Shown here piece by piece: positions 1-8,640 of a DNA stretch of 64,000 nucleotides. Each line of letters opens with the position of its first letter. Positions within the stretch are counted from its first letter, which is position 1. Location: the NCBI RefSeq assembly GCF_014145675.1, contig NZ_JACGZW010000011.1, positions 310,001 through 374,000 on the forward strand, in the 5' to 3' direction. The notes under the pieces were generated by a model. The model had not been told where the DNA came from, did no database searches, and saw only the letters and a program-made list of their open reading frames with translations. Made by a program: the position numbers and the translations under genes. The stretch comes from Amycolatopsis dendrobii. GTDB lineage: Bacteria; Actinomycetota; Actinomycetes; Mycobacteriales; Pseudonocardiaceae.

Positions 1-237
1 CTGATGCAGCTTCCGGTCCAGCAGGTGCCACAAGCTCCCGCTCCGGCGCAGCCGATGCAGCAGCAAGTAATGCAGCAGCCGACTGCCCGGTACACGCCCA
101 CTCCGGCGCAGCAGGCCGCGTCCGCGCAGGCCGTTCGGGAGAAGGCGGCGGCGCGACGGCGGATCATCCTCACCGTCGCGGCGATCCTGTGCGCGATCCT
201 CATCGGGATCGGCGTTTCGCAGCTGCTGTTCGTCTGA
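1..237 (+). CDS. C-terminal end of an unknown proline/glutamine-rich membrane protein (partial)
   Basis: The reading frame is open from the first base, so the true start probably lies before the window; an ATG at base 4 is the first visible candidate. The visible part is rich in Pro, Gln and Ala (about 40 residues), then has a basic stretch (EKAAARRR) and one hydrophobic helix of about 20 residues that ends almost at the C-terminus. This looks like a tail-anchored or single-pass membrane protein with a disordered cytoplasmic region. I do not recognise the family. It ends 7 bases before the convergent LysR gene stops. Confidence 0.5.
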   Translation: MMQLPVQQVPQAPAPAQPMQQQVMQQPTARYTPTPAQQAASAQAVREKAAARRRIILTVAAILCAILIGIGVSQLLFV

Positions 238-244
238 GCCAGCG

Positions 245-1147
245 TCAGGCGACGTTTTCGGTCGCCTCTTGCATGGCTTCGAGGAATGTCTGCACAGCCG
301 GACTGCCCGCGACTCGTGCGGCCACCGCGGCGTGAATGTGCCTGCTCGGCTGCGGATTGCGGACCCGGCGCACCACCACGCCCGGATGCGGAGTGCCCAG
401 CCCCAGCTCCGGCACCAGCCCGACGCCGAGCCCGGCGGCGATGAATCCTTGCGCCGACGGATAGTCCTCGGACTCGACCACGACGTTCGGATGGAACCCG
501 GCCGACGCGCACGCGCCTTCCAGGATCGCGCGGCAGGCCCCCGGGATCGGGTCGACGCCGACCCACGGCTCCTCGGCGAGGTCGGCCAGGTCGAGGACGC
601 GTTTGCGGGCCAGCCGGTGCGCCCGCGGCAGCACCGCGCGATACGGGTCGTCGAGCAACGGCACCAGCTCGATGCCCCGGCCCGGCTCCGACGGCCGCGG
701 GTACACGATGATCGCCAGGTCAGCGCGGCCTTCCTCGACCTCGGTGAGCGGGTCGCCCGGGTCGATGAGCTTGAGATCGAGCCACACGCCAGGGTGTTCG
801 CGACGCAGCGCGGCCACCGCGTACGGCACCATCGTCGCGCCTGCCGTGGCGAAGTAACGAATGGCGAGCTTGCCGGTGCGGCCTTCTTTCAGCTCGGTGA
901 GCGCGGCTTCGGCTCGGGCCAGCTCCGCGCTGAGCGTCTCGGCGTGTTCGGACAACAACGTCCCGGCCGGGGTCGGCTGGACGCCACGGCCGACACGTTC
1001 CAGCAACGGCGTGCCCGCTTCGCGTTCGAGCACCGCCAGCTGCTGGCTGATCGCCGACGGCGTGTAGCCGAGATTCCTCGCCGCGGCAGTGATCGAACCG
1101 CTCGTGATCACCGCGCGCAGCACCTGCATGCGCCGTACATCGAGCAT
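245..1147 (-). CDS. LysR-family transcriptional regulator
   Basis: A 300-residue protein of normal LysR length. The N-terminal winged helix-turn-helix (about residues 1-60) has the family pattern (MQVLRAVITSGSITAAARNL, then LGYTPSAISQQLAVLE), followed by a substrate-binding domain in the type 2 periplasmic-binding fold. It is divergent from the EamA exporter gene, the usual arrangement in which a LysR protein controls its neighbour and itself, so the exporter is the probable target (inference). The ATG has no ribosome binding site but has TAGGAT on its own strand 7 bases upstream (+ strand 1155-1160), so the transcript is probably leaderless. The ligand is unknown. Confidence 0.9.
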   Translation of the reverse strand: MLDVRRMQVLRAVITSGSITAAARNLGYTPSAISQQLAVLEREAGTPLLERVGRGVQPTPAGTLLSEHAETLSAELARAEAALTELKEGRTGKLAIRYFATAGATMVPYAVAALRREHPGVWLDLKLIDPGDPLTEVEEGRADLAIIVYPRPSEPGRGIELVPLLDDPYRAVLPRAHRLARKRVLDLADLAEEPWVGVDPIPGACRAILEGACASAGFHPNVVVESEDYPSAQGFIAAGLGVGLVPELGLGTPHPGVVVRRVRNPQPSRHIHAAVAARVAGSPAVQTFLEAMQEATENVA

Positions 1148-1154
1148 GGTTTCA

Positions 1155-1160
1155 ATCCTA
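1155..1160 (-). promoter_or_regulatory. Putative -10 box of the LysR gene (leaderless)
   Basis: TAGGAT on the minus strand, 7 bases before the ATG, fits the actinobacterial TANNNT -10 pattern. The surrounding 1150-1200 segment is locally AT-rich and lies between the two divergent genes, where a LysR-type site would be expected. I could not define a convincing T-N11-A operator. Confidence 0.4.
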
Positions 1161-1252
1161 CAGCTTTGCTTAATTGTCCCTGCAGTTATTTTCGCTTGTC
1201 CTTACACCTTGCCGCGGCGAAGCTGGCTAGCGAGGCGAAGGAGGAACCTGGG

Positions 1253-2161
1253 GTGGGCGAGACGAAGACGCTGCTGAGGATCGCGGCGCTCGCGTTGATG
1301 TGGGGATCGAGTTTTTTCTGGATCAAACTCGGGCTCGAAGCACTTTCTCCCGTGCAACTGGTGCTGGCGCGGCTCGTGCTGGGCGCCGTGGTGCTGCTGG
1401 CGCTGTGCCTGATCGGGCGGCGAAGCCTGCCGTCGCAACGGAGTACCTGGGGCCACCTGCTCGTCGCGGCGTTCTTCCACAATGCGTTGCCATTCCTGCT
1501 TTTCGCGGTCGGCGAGACCACTGTGGACTCCGGCATCACCGGGGTGCTGAACTCGACCACCCCGCTCTGGGTGCTCGTGGCGGCCCCGTTCCTCGGGGTG
1601 TCGAACCGGATGAACGCGACGCGGATCGCCGGCCTGGTGATCGGGCTCGGCGGGATCCTGCTGATCTTCGCGCCGTGGCAGGCGTCCGGATTGCTCAGCT
1701 GGGGTGCGCTGGCCTGCCTCGCCGCGGCGGCGAGCTACGGGTTCGCGTTCGTCTACGAAGGACGGTACCTGTCGAACACCGGCTCCTCGCCGTACGCGAT
1801 CGCAGCCGGGCAAATGCTGCTGGCCACGGGTTTTCTGGTGCTGGCCATGCCGTTCGGCGGGCTGACCCCGGTGCATCTGAGCCCGGTCGCGGTGATCGCG
1901 GTGGTGGTCCTCGGCCTCGGTTCGACCGGGATCGCGTTCGCGCTCAACTACCAGTTGCTGGCGAGCGAGGGCGCGGTGGCCGCGTCGGTGGTCGGCTATC
2001 TGCTGCCGGTGGTGTCGGTGTTGCTGGGCGCGGTTTTCTTGCACGAGCAGCTGAACCTGCGCGTGATCGCGGGCATGGTCGTGGTGCTGCTCGGCGTCGC
2101 GCTGACGCGGTTGCAGCGCAAACCGGCGGTGGCCCCGGAAGAAGAACTGACTCCGGCCTAG
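1253..2161 (+). CDS. EamA/DMT-superfamily membrane transporter
   Basis: A 302-residue integral membrane protein with about ten hydrophobic segments in two EamA repeats (roughly residues 5-140 and 150-290). The opening of the first helix (ALMWGSSFFWIKLGLEALSP) and the late segment GAVAASVVGYLLPVVSVLLG are typical of drug/metabolite exporters. The GTG at 1253 is preceded by AAGGAGG with 8 bases of spacing, which fixes the start. Substrate is unknown. Its stop codon and that of the convergent response regulator share the tetranucleotide CTAG at 2158-2161. Confidence 0.88.
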   Translation: MGETKTLLRIAALALMWGSSFFWIKLGLEALSPVQLVLARLVLGAVVLLALCLIGRRSLPSQRSTWGHLLVAAFFHNALPFLLFAVGETTVDSGITGVLNSTTPLWVLVAAPFLGVSNRMNATRIAGLVIGLGGILLIFAPWQASGLLSWGALACLAAAASYGFAFVYEGRYLSNTGSSPYAIAAGQMLLATGFLVLAMPFGGLTPVHLSPVAVIAVVVLGLGSTGIAFALNYQLLASEGAVAASVVGYLLPVVSVLLGAVFLHEQLNLRVIAGMVVVLLGVALTRLQRKPAVAPEEELTPA

Positions 2162-2826
2162 ACGAGACGGCGGTCCGAGGCCCAGCGGGAGAGCTCGTAG
2201 CGGTTCGACAGCTGGGTCTTGCGCAGGACGCTCGACACGTGCGTCTCGACCGTCTTCACCGAGATGAACAGCTCGGACGCGATTTCCTTGTACGCGTAGC
2301 CGCGGGCGAGCAGGCGCAGGACGTCGCGCTCGCGCGGGGTGAGCAAGTCCAGCTCGGGGTCGTTGATCGGCGCGGAGCCGGGACGGTCGGCGAAGGCGTC
2401 GAGGACGAAACCGGCAAGGCGCGGGGAAAACACCGCGTCGCCGTCGGCCACCCGGACCACCGCGCGGACGAGTTCCTTCGACGAGATCGTCTTGGTGACG
2501 TACCCGCGCGCGCCGGCGCGGATCACCGCGATGACATCTTCGGCGGCGTCGGAAACCGACAGCGCGAGGAACACGACGTCCGGCAGCTCCGGGCGCACGC
2601 GGCGGAGCACCTCGGCGCCGCCGCCGTCGGGCATGTGGACGTCGAGCAGCACGACCTGCGGACGCGTGCGCGCGATGCCGGCGACCGCTTCCGCGACCGA
2701 CCCGGCCTCGCCGACCACCTGCACCTCGTCGGTGATCGAATCGAGCTCCGTGCGCACTCCCGCGCGGAACAACGCGTGGTCGTCCACGAGGAAGACCTTG
2801 ACCGGTTCCCGCTGGCTTTCCGTCAC
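2158..2826 (-). CDS. NarL/LuxR-type response regulator, partner of the PspC kinase
   Basis: 222 residues. The receiver domain (about 1-125) has the acidic pair in VFLVDDHALF, the phospho-acceptor Asp in VVLLDVHMP and the conserved Lys in GYVTKTIS. The C-terminal LuxR helix-turn-helix (about 155-220) reads LTPRERDVLRLLARGYAYKE. The GTG start was chosen because it directly precedes the receiver fold. It lies downstream of, and in the same direction as, the PspC-domain histidine kinase, 44 bases away, and forms a two-component pair with it. Such pairs sense envelope stress in Gram-positive bacteria (LiaSR-like); that role here is inferred. Confidence 0.9.
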   Translation of the reverse strand: MTESQREPVKVFLVDDHALFRAGVRTELDSITDEVQVVGEAGSVAEAVAGIARTRPQVVLLDVHMPDGGGAEVLRRVRPELPDVVFLALSVSDAAEDVIAVIRAGARGYVTKTISSKELVRAVVRVADGDAVFSPRLAGFVLDAFADRPGSAPINDPELDLLTPRERDVLRLLARGYAYKEIASELFISVKTVETHVSSVLRKTQLSNRYELSRWASDRRLV

Positions 2827-2870
2827 GACTGCCCACTCCCTCGCTTCGCCTGCCCCCGAGCATAGCGAGG

Positions 2871-4145
2871 TCACACCACCCCTTTGCCCGCCTTCACCGG
2901 CATGGCGAGCTGGACTTCGGTGCCTTCGCCGGGCGCGGTGCGCAGCTTGCAGGTGCCGCCGTGGCGCTCCATCCGGCCGCGGATCGAGTCGGCGAGGCCG
3001 TGCCGGTCGGCGGGTACGACGTCCGGGTCGAAGCCCTTGCCCCGGTCGCGCACGAACACGGTGACCTCGGTGGGTTCGACCTCGGCGAACACGCTGACCT
3101 CGTCGACGCCGGCGTGCTTCGCCGCGTTGACGATCGCCTCGCGGGCCGCCTGCACCAAAGCGGTGAGCGGCGGGTTCAGCTCGGCGTCGCCGACCACGAC
3201 CTGGCCGACCGAGATCGCGAACTGGTCCTCGACCTCGCCGCACGCCGCGGCGAGCGCCTCGGACAACTGCTGACGGGTGCCCTCTTCCTCTTCCTTGGTC
3301 CGCTTGTCGCTGGGTTTGCCGTAGCCGCCGGGGCCGTACAGCCAGCCGCGCAGCTCGCGTTCCTGGCCGCGGGCGAGGCGCGCGACCTCGGCGGGCTGGT
3401 CGGCTTGGCGCTGGATCAGCGCGAGGGTCTGCAGGACGGAGTCGTGCAGGTGCGCGGCGATTTCGGCGCGTTCGTCGGTGCGGATGCGGGCCTGGCGTTC
3501 CTCGCCGAGGTCGCGGACCAGCCGCAGCCAGAACGGGACGGTGAGCACGGCGACGCCGATCAGCGTCGCGATCACCGCGATCAGAGCGAATTTGACCTGG
3601 TCGAAGTCGCCGCTGGCGAACACGACGAAGCCGATGCCGGTGGCCACCAGCGCGACCCCGGCGAGGATCCGGACGAACGCCGCGAGCCTGCCGCCCTCGC
3701 CGACCAGTCCGTCGCGAGCCCCGACGCGCCAGCGCCGCCGCTGCGATTCGTCCGCCTCCCGCCAGACGACCGCCGCACCGAGCGCGGCGAGCGCGAGCGG
3801 CACCGCCACCCAGCCGCGGATGGCGCCGGTGAGCGTGCTGCTGGCGATCGCGAGCCCGATGCCGAGCGCGATCAGCCCATACGCCTGCTGCCGGTCGCGG
3901 GCCTTCGGCGCGGTCTCGCTTTCCTCGGAACTCTGCGGAACGAACACCCAGAGCAGGCCGTAGGCGAGCAGGCCCGCGCCGTTGAGCGCGGCCAGCAACG
4001 CGAACACGACACGGACCCAGACGACCGGAACCCCGAGGTGATCGGCGAGCCCGCTCGCGACGCCCGCGACGGCCCGCCCGGAGCGCCGCCGGTACATCTT
4101 GGGCCGCGCCTCAGGTTCGGCGACCTCCATCGCCTGGGCGGACAT
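2871..4145 (-). CDS. PspC-domain sensor histidine kinase (HisKA_3 type)
   Basis: About 424 residues. A PspC domain at the N-terminus (RRRSGRAVAGVASGLADHLG) is followed by several membrane helices, a HisKA_3 dimerisation segment with the phospho-acceptor His (AAHLHDSVLQTLALIQRQ) and a HATPase domain (N-box EAIVNAAKHAG, G-box VRDRGKGFD, later GEGTEVQLAMP). The kinase phosphorylates the downstream response regulator. The start is uncertain: I chose the ATG at 4145 because GAGGAG lies upstream and the PspC domain begins 17 residues later. ATGs at 4223 and 4250 would add 26 or 35 residues. Together with the PspC/LiaF-like gene at 7.1 kb it resembles a Lia-type cell-envelope stress system. Confidence 0.88.
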   Translation of the reverse strand: MSAQAMEVAEPEARPKMYRRRSGRAVAGVASGLADHLGVPVVWVRVVFALLAALNGAGLLAYGLLWVFVPQSSEESETAPKARDRQQAYGLIALGIGLAIASSTLTGAIRGWVAVPLALAALGAAVVWREADESQRRRWRVGARDGLVGEGGRLAAFVRILAGVALVATGIGFVVFASGDFDQVKFALIAVIATLIGVAVLTVPFWLRLVRDLGEERQARIRTDERAEIAAHLHDSVLQTLALIQRQADQPAEVARLARGQERELRGWLYGPGGYGKPSDKRTKEEEEGTRQQLSEALAAACGEVEDQFAISVGQVVVGDAELNPPLTALVQAAREAIVNAAKHAGVDEVSVFAEVEPTEVTVFVRDRGKGFDPDVVPADRHGLADSIRGRMERHGGTCKLRTAPGEGTEVQLAMPVKAGKGVV

Positions 4146-4384
4146 GAGTGCCGAGGGCTCCTCATCGGTCGAGGAAACCCGCCCTGGGGCACGGATGTCG
4201 AGAAAGTCCTGCACGAGTCCCATCGTCACACGCGGAAGCGGCCCGGACATCGGGGAAGGCCCTGATCCATTCCCCCAGACGGCCGCCGGCGGGGAAATTC
4301 CGCGAACCTCCCTGCCGCCCGCGAGGACTCGGTACGATGCAGGGGGCGAGCGATCACAGTGCGTACACGGGGCGGGGAGGCCGG

Positions 4385-5845
4385 ATGACCGAGCAGCATC
4401 GCGCGGAGCACGTCGAGTCCGCAGGCGATTACTACGCCCGGACGCAGAACGTGCACCAGATCTTCGCGGCCGGCGAGGACTCACCGGAGACGCGCAGCGC
4501 GACTGAGCGGGACGCCTCGCAGTACTCGGTCCAGCAAGGCCAGCAGCTGCTCCAGGGTCAGCAGACGCGGGGCGACGCTCCGGCGCCGGACGCGAACTAC
4601 GCGTCGTACAGCCACGAAGACCTGCACAAAATGGTCAACGAGGGCTTGAACTTCGAAGACATCAACGAACGCAGCCGCGTGACGAACATCTACGGCAACT
4701 GGCTCGCGGACGCGTCCAATCGGTTCCGCGACGCGGCCAACACCGCGGGTGCGGAGTGGCAAGGAACCGCCGCTGCGCAGGCGCATTCGTTCTTCCAGAG
4801 CACGGCGGACCACACGGAAAAAACCGGCAGCGCGATGCAACTGGTGTCGAACCGCTACTCCCAGCAGTCCGCGGCGGCCGATTACGCGCACAAGAACATG
4901 CCGGAGCCGACCGGGTTCGACCAGAAGGCCGAAATGGCCAAGGCGACCGAGCAGTTCCAGAACGGCAACCCGCTGCAGGGCGTGATCGCGATGGGCGACG
5001 TGGCGGCCAAGCAACAGCAGGCCGACGCGGCGCATCAGCAGGCAGTCCAGGTGATGCACGGGTTGGACTCGACGTATCACGAGACGTCGACTACGCAGCC
5101 GGTTTATTCGCCGCCGCCGCAGATGAACAACGACAGCACGCACGCGAGCAGTGCCGCGCCGGTGACTGTGCCTGGCGGGTCTTCGAGCGGGCCTTATGTC
5201 GGTCCTGGCGGGCCCGGTCCGGTGACTGGTGGTCCGGCGAATGGGTTCACGGGAACGAATCCGCCGCTTGGCGGTCCTGCTATGAACTCCTTCCCGCCTG
5301 GGGGAGGCGGCAATCCTCCGGGCGTTCCTTACAGCCCTGGGCCGGGGATCAACACCGGCACTGGGCCGCTCGGCAACCCTGCGGTGCCAGGGGGCGGGAA
5401 CAACCTCCGGACCACTCCGGGCATCGGCGGGCGGCTTTCTCCGGAAGGGCTCGCTTTGGGCGGAGGAGGAGGCGGTGTCGGGAACTCCGGCGAGGACACG
5501 CCGCGCAGCCGATCGGGTGGCGGTGCTGGCCGGGGCGGTGCCGGTGGCCGAGTGACTGGCGGGGCTGGGTCTGGTGGCTCCGGGAAGCCCGGTGAATCCG
5601 GTAGCAAGGGTGCCGCTGAACGGCTTGAGCGCGGCGCTACCGCTGCCGCGAACGCCGGGAAGGGCGGAAAGGCCGGGGCCGCGGGTGCCGGCGCTGGTGC
5701 GGCGGGTGCTGGGAAGAAGAAGGAAGAGGACAAGGAACACAAGAACAAGATCCCGACGCAGATCGATCCGGACGAGGTCTTCGAGGTCAAGCCGGAGCGG
5801 GGACCGGACGGGGAGAAGATCACGCCTCCGGTTCTCGGCGGCTGA
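4385..5845 (+). CDS. PPE/WXG-like protein, probable type VII secretion substrate
   Basis: 486 residues. The N-terminal 230 residues are predicted mostly helical, with a PPE-like hairpin region containing AEWQGTAAAQAHSF (a W-x-G turn). The remainder is a long low-complexity Gly/Pro/Ala/Ser region, then a charged end. The last residues (DPDEVF ... ITPPVLGG) resemble the end of the PPE-like protein at 44.1 kb. GGGAGG lies 4 bases before the ATG. It starts a three-gene cluster with a helical protein and a lipoprotein, the same style as the ESX cluster at 42.4-46.2 kb. Exact role is unknown; secretion by a type VII machine encoded elsewhere is inferred. Confidence 0.7.
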   Translation: MTEQHRAEHVESAGDYYARTQNVHQIFAAGEDSPETRSATERDASQYSVQQGQQLLQGQQTRGDAPAPDANYASYSHEDLHKMVNEGLNFEDINERSRVTNIYGNWLADASNRFRDAANTAGAEWQGTAAAQAHSFFQSTADHTEKTGSAMQLVSNRYSQQSAAADYAHKNMPEPTGFDQKAEMAKATEQFQNGNPLQGVIAMGDVAAKQQQADAAHQQAVQVMHGLDSTYHETSTTQPVYSPPPQMNNDSTHASSAAPVTVPGGSSSGPYVGPGGPGPVTGGPANGFTGTNPPLGGPAMNSFPPGGGGNPPGVPYSPGPGINTGTGPLGNPAVPGGGNNLRTTPGIGGRLSPEGLALGGGGGGVGNSGEDTPRSRSGGGAGRGGAGGRVTGGAGSGGSGKPGESGSKGAAERLERGATAAANAGKGGKAGAAGAGAGAAGAGKKKEEDKEHKNKIPTQIDPDEVFEVKPERGPDGEKITPPVLGG

Positions 5846-5877
5846 CCCCTTCTTTCGAACAGACCTAGGAGCAACCG

Positions 5878-6375
5878 ATGGCAGACATCGTTTGGGACCA
5901 GAAGCCGGTGGCCGGAAGCTCTCCCGCCGCGGGCACGGCGGGCAACGACTTCCTGGCCGGGCTGACCGAAGGCCCCGGAAGTCATGAGGCCGCGCAGAAG
6001 ATGAAGACGGCCGGCAACACGTTGAAGACCTTGGCGCAGAACGGGTCGTTCGCGGTGAACGAAGAGGGGTTCCATGCCTACATGGAGGCGTGTGACTTCT
6101 TCCTCAGCGGATACAACCAGATGATCGATCAGGTGAGCCTGCTCACCAAAGCCGCACAAATGGGAAATTTCGACTACGGGAGATCCGTCGCGAAATTTAA
6201 TGTCCAAGTAGCAAACGACGGCCACGAGGCGATGGTCCCCAATCTCATCCTCATGAGGGATGCCGTTTACGCCGCCCAAGAAGCTCTCTCCATCGCGCGA
6301 AAAAACTATCGCGAAACCGAAAGCGCGCATTCGACGTCTTTTGCTGAACTCAACAAGAAAATTGACAACCAGTGA
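5878..6375 (+). CDS. Helical protein of an ESX-associated cluster
   Basis: 165 residues, predicted almost wholly alpha-helical, with no signal peptide or membrane segment. AGGAG lies 6 bases before the ATG. It sits 32 bases after the PPE-like gene and its stop overlaps the start of the lipoprotein gene by 4 bases (GTGA), so the three are probably translated together. By position and character it matches the helical protein at 43.0 kb in the second ESX-type cluster, although I see no clear sequence identity between them. It may be a heterodimer partner of the PPE-like protein, in the way PE or WXG100 proteins pair with PPE proteins. That is inference. Confidence 0.6.
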   Translation: MADIVWDQKPVAGSSPAAGTAGNDFLAGLTEGPGSHEAAQKMKTAGNTLKTLAQNGSFAVNEEGFHAYMEACDFFLSGYNQMIDQVSLLTKAAQMGNFDYGRSVAKFNVQVANDGHEAMVPNLILMRDAVYAAQEALSIARKNYRETESAHSTSFAELNKKIDNQ

Positions 6376-6920
6376 AATTTCGGACCCCGAAAGTCACCCT
6401 TCTGCTCGGCTCAGCAGCGTTGGCACTGACCGCATGCAGCAGCACCGTCGACGGTGCTGCCCAGTCCAGCGGGACCCCCTCGGTCGCATCTCCTCCCTCC
6501 ACCCCGTCCGGAAATCCCTTTTCCGACAGAAATCAGTGCGCACTCCTGGACCAGATCCTCAGCGGTGCCGGATTCCCTAAAGCAGCCCCGTCGATAGCAC
6601 AAGGCCGAAAAGCCTGCACTACCCAAAAAACCAGCGGCGGAATAAATGCCACCGATGTCGCGCTTCTCCTGCAAGAAGGACAACGTTACACGGACAACAT
6701 CAGCAGTCCCGACAAGGCTCGCAGCGGAAAAATTAACGGTCGGCCGTTCATCGAAGAACCCGAACCGCTGGGGTCGAGCGGCGCATGTTCGATTTCCATG
6801 TCAGTTGAGTCCAGTTCGCGTGCAATCATCATCGTGTCCGGCGGTGTCGACACCGCCGCGTCCTGCGGCACGACAGAAGACCTGGCCAAGAAACTGGACC
6901 CCCTTCTCCCCAAGGGGTGA
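6372..6920 (+). CDS. DUF3558-like secreted lipoprotein
   Basis: 182 residues with a lipoprotein signal peptide: a basic start, a short hydrophobic core and the lipobox ALTACSS, with Cys at about residue 22. A Ser/Thr/Pro linker is followed by a compact domain with paired cysteines. The pattern NQCALLDQILSGAG is similar to the DPCxLL motif of DUF3558, but this copy is more divergent than the two at 42.4 and 43.5 kb. The GTG start overlaps the previous stop. Probably membrane-anchored on the outer face and linked to the ESX-type cluster. Function is unknown. Confidence 0.65.
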   Translation: MKFRTPKVTLLLGSAALALTACSSTVDGAAQSSGTPSVASPPSTPSGNPFSDRNQCALLDQILSGAGFPKAAPSIAQGRKACTTQKTSGGINATDVALLLQEGQRYTDNISSPDKARSGKINGRPFIEEPEPLGSSGACSISMSVESSSRAIIIVSGGVDTAASCGTTEDLAKKLDPLLPKG

Positions 6921-7078
6921 AGGCACTCCGCTCGCCACGACCCGGGCACCGGCCCCATGAGGTCTCTGCCTGAGAACCGTCGCGACCGCCCCTGCCCCAG
7001 GCAAGGGACCGATCTCGGGGATAACCTCAGGGACCTTCCCCGATGTGCCGCCCCGCCCTGTCGACCATGCTGTAAGGC

Positions 7079-8368
7079 ATGAGTGGTGCGAACGACGTGC
7101 GGCCTCCCCGTACGAACCCCCTGAACGGGTTCGAGGAGACCGTCAAGGACTTCTGGGCCAGCCGGCCTCGGCGGCCGCACTCGGGGCGGAAGGTCGCGGG
7201 GGTCGCGGCTGGGCTGGGGGATCGCTACGGGATCGATCCGGTGGTGATTCGGGTCGCGTTGGCGGCGGCGACCGTTTTCGGGGGGTTCGGGCTGGTGCTT
7301 TACCTGCTCGGATGGTTGTTCTTCCCCTCCGAGGGCGACGAGGTTTCCGGCTTCGAGGCGTTGATCGGGCGCGGGCAGTCGAGCATGACGAAGGCCTTCG
7401 CGGCTGTCTTGACTGTCGCGGTGATTCCGGTTGTCGGGTGGACTTTCGGCGGCGGCTGGTTCGACGGCGGCGGCCTCATCGGGTTCGCGTTGCTCGCCAC
7501 GTGCCTTTATCTCCTGCATCGCACCCGCGGGCAGGACAACCGACCGGCGCCGGTCGTCGCGTTCGCGGCGGACGGAACCGCTTCCGGAACCGGAGCTTTC
7601 ACGATGAACAGCGACACCCCGACTCCCGCGGCGGCGGCTCCGGGCTGGGATCCGCTGGCCGCCGACCCGGCGGGCTGGGATCTGCCTGACCCGGCGGCAC
7701 CGGTGACCCCGCCGCCTCCGAGCGGTGACTACAACGACTCTCCTAAGCCCTGCCTGCGACGCTCCAAGATCGGGGCCGCCACGTTCGGTGTCGCGGTGAT
7801 CGTGGCCGGCATCGGGGTCGCGCTCTCGCTGAACGGGTTCGACTGGTTCTCGCTGCGGCACATCATCGGCATGACGCTCGCCGTGCTGGGGGTCGGGCTC
7901 GTGGCGGGAGCGTTCGCTCGCGGAGCGCGTGGGCTGATCGGGCTCGCGATTCCGCTGTCGGTCGCCGGGATGGTGCTCACGACCAGCACGTTCGACAACC
8001 TCGACGTGCGCGGCGGCGTCGGCGATCTGTCCGCCACCCCGCGTACGGTGGCCGAGCTGCAGCCGGTGTACCGGCACACCGCGGGCAACATGAAGATCGA
8101 CCTGACCCAGCTGGCCGCGAGCGAGCCGATCACCACGACGGTCTCCAACGGCGCCGGGAACACCGAGGTCATCGTGCCGCGCACCGCGGACGTGACGTTC
8201 ACCTGCGAGAACAGCGCCGGTGAGGTCGACTGCCTGAACCGCACGTCCAACGGGGTCGGCCAGCCCGCCGTCACCGGGACGGACAACGGCGACGACAACG
8301 TCGGCGGACAGAAGATCACGCTCCACGTCACCAACGGCGTGGGCCAGGTGGAGGTGCGCCGTGGCTGA
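7079..8368 (+). CDS. PspC-domain membrane protein with LiaF-like C-terminal domain
   Basis: 429 residues. A PspC domain at about 35-90 (GRKVAGVAAGLGDRYGIDPV) contains the first membrane helix. More helices follow, separated by a Pro/Ala-rich linker, and the last 120 residues form a beta-rich, LiaF/DUF2154-like extracytoplasmic domain (GVGDLSATPRTVAELQPVYR). In Firmicutes LiaF restrains the LiaS kinase, and a similar role toward the PspC kinase at 2.9 kb is plausible. The ATG at 7079 has only a weak AAGG immediately upstream. The next gene overlaps by 8 bases. Confidence 0.75.
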   Translation: MSGANDVRPPRTNPLNGFEETVKDFWASRPRRPHSGRKVAGVAAGLGDRYGIDPVVIRVALAAATVFGGFGLVLYLLGWLFFPSEGDEVSGFEALIGRGQSSMTKAFAAVLTVAVIPVVGWTFGGGWFDGGGLIGFALLATCLYLLHRTRGQDNRPAPVVAFAADGTASGTGAFTMNSDTPTPAAAAPGWDPLAADPAGWDLPDPAAPVTPPPPSGDYNDSPKPCLRRSKIGAATFGVAVIVAGIGVALSLNGFDWFSLRHIIGMTLAVLGVGLVAGAFARGARGLIGLAIPLSVAGMVLTTSTFDNLDVRGGVGDLSATPRTVAELQPVYRHTAGNMKIDLTQLAASEPITTTVSNGAGNTEVIVPRTADVTFTCENSAGEVDCLNRTSNGVGQPAVTGTDNGDDNVGGQKITLHVTNGVGQVEVRRG

Positions 8369-8591
8369 GAACCCTTACCCCTACGACGAGCCCGAAGCCC
8401 CGGCTCGCCGCCGCGGGATCGACTGGATCACGCTGATCGTCGGGGTCGTGACACTGCTGGTGTCCGGCTACGTCCTCACCGACGGCTCGAGCTGGCTGCC
8501 GACCTTCGACTTCCGCTGGATCATCGCGGGCGGCGCGGTGTTCTGCGGGATCCTGATGCTCGGCGCGTCGTTCCGCAAGCGGCGGCCGTAA
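8361..8591 (+). CDS. Small two-helix membrane protein
   Basis: 76 residues: a short Pro/Tyr-rich start, then two hydrophobic segments (about 23-41 and 52-68) and a basic end (FRKRRP). The GTG start lies inside the end of the PspC/LiaF-like gene, an 8-base overlap that indicates translational coupling. It is followed by a bidirectional terminator. I do not recognise the family; co-expression suggests a part in the same envelope system. Confidence 0.7.
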   Translation: MAENPYPYDEPEAPARRRGIDWITLIVGVVTLLVSGYVLTDGSSWLPTFDFRWIIAGGAVFCGILMLGASFRKRRP

Positions 8592-8597
8592 CAGCGC

Positions 8598-8637
8598 GAA
8601 AAAGCGGGGCCCGGACATTTCCGGGCCCCGCTTTTTC
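8598..8637. terminator. Bidirectional intrinsic terminator
   Basis: A perfect 17-base inverted repeat (arms 8598-8614 and 8621-8637, 6-base loop) whose outer five pairs are A-T, giving a T-run on either strand. It lies between the convergent small membrane protein gene and guaA and can stop transcription from both. Confidence 0.9.
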
Positions 8638-8640
8638 ACG

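Noticed and set aside
1202-2863. 553-codon minus-strand frame across the EamA exporter
   Set aside because: Low-complexity Arg/His/Gly translation, antisense to a clear membrane transporter.
5100-5720. Gly/Pro-rich part of the PPE-like protein as a frameshift or repeat artefact
   Set aside because: The frame stays open to a sensible charged C-terminus that matches the second PPE-like protein, so the low complexity is probably genuine linker.
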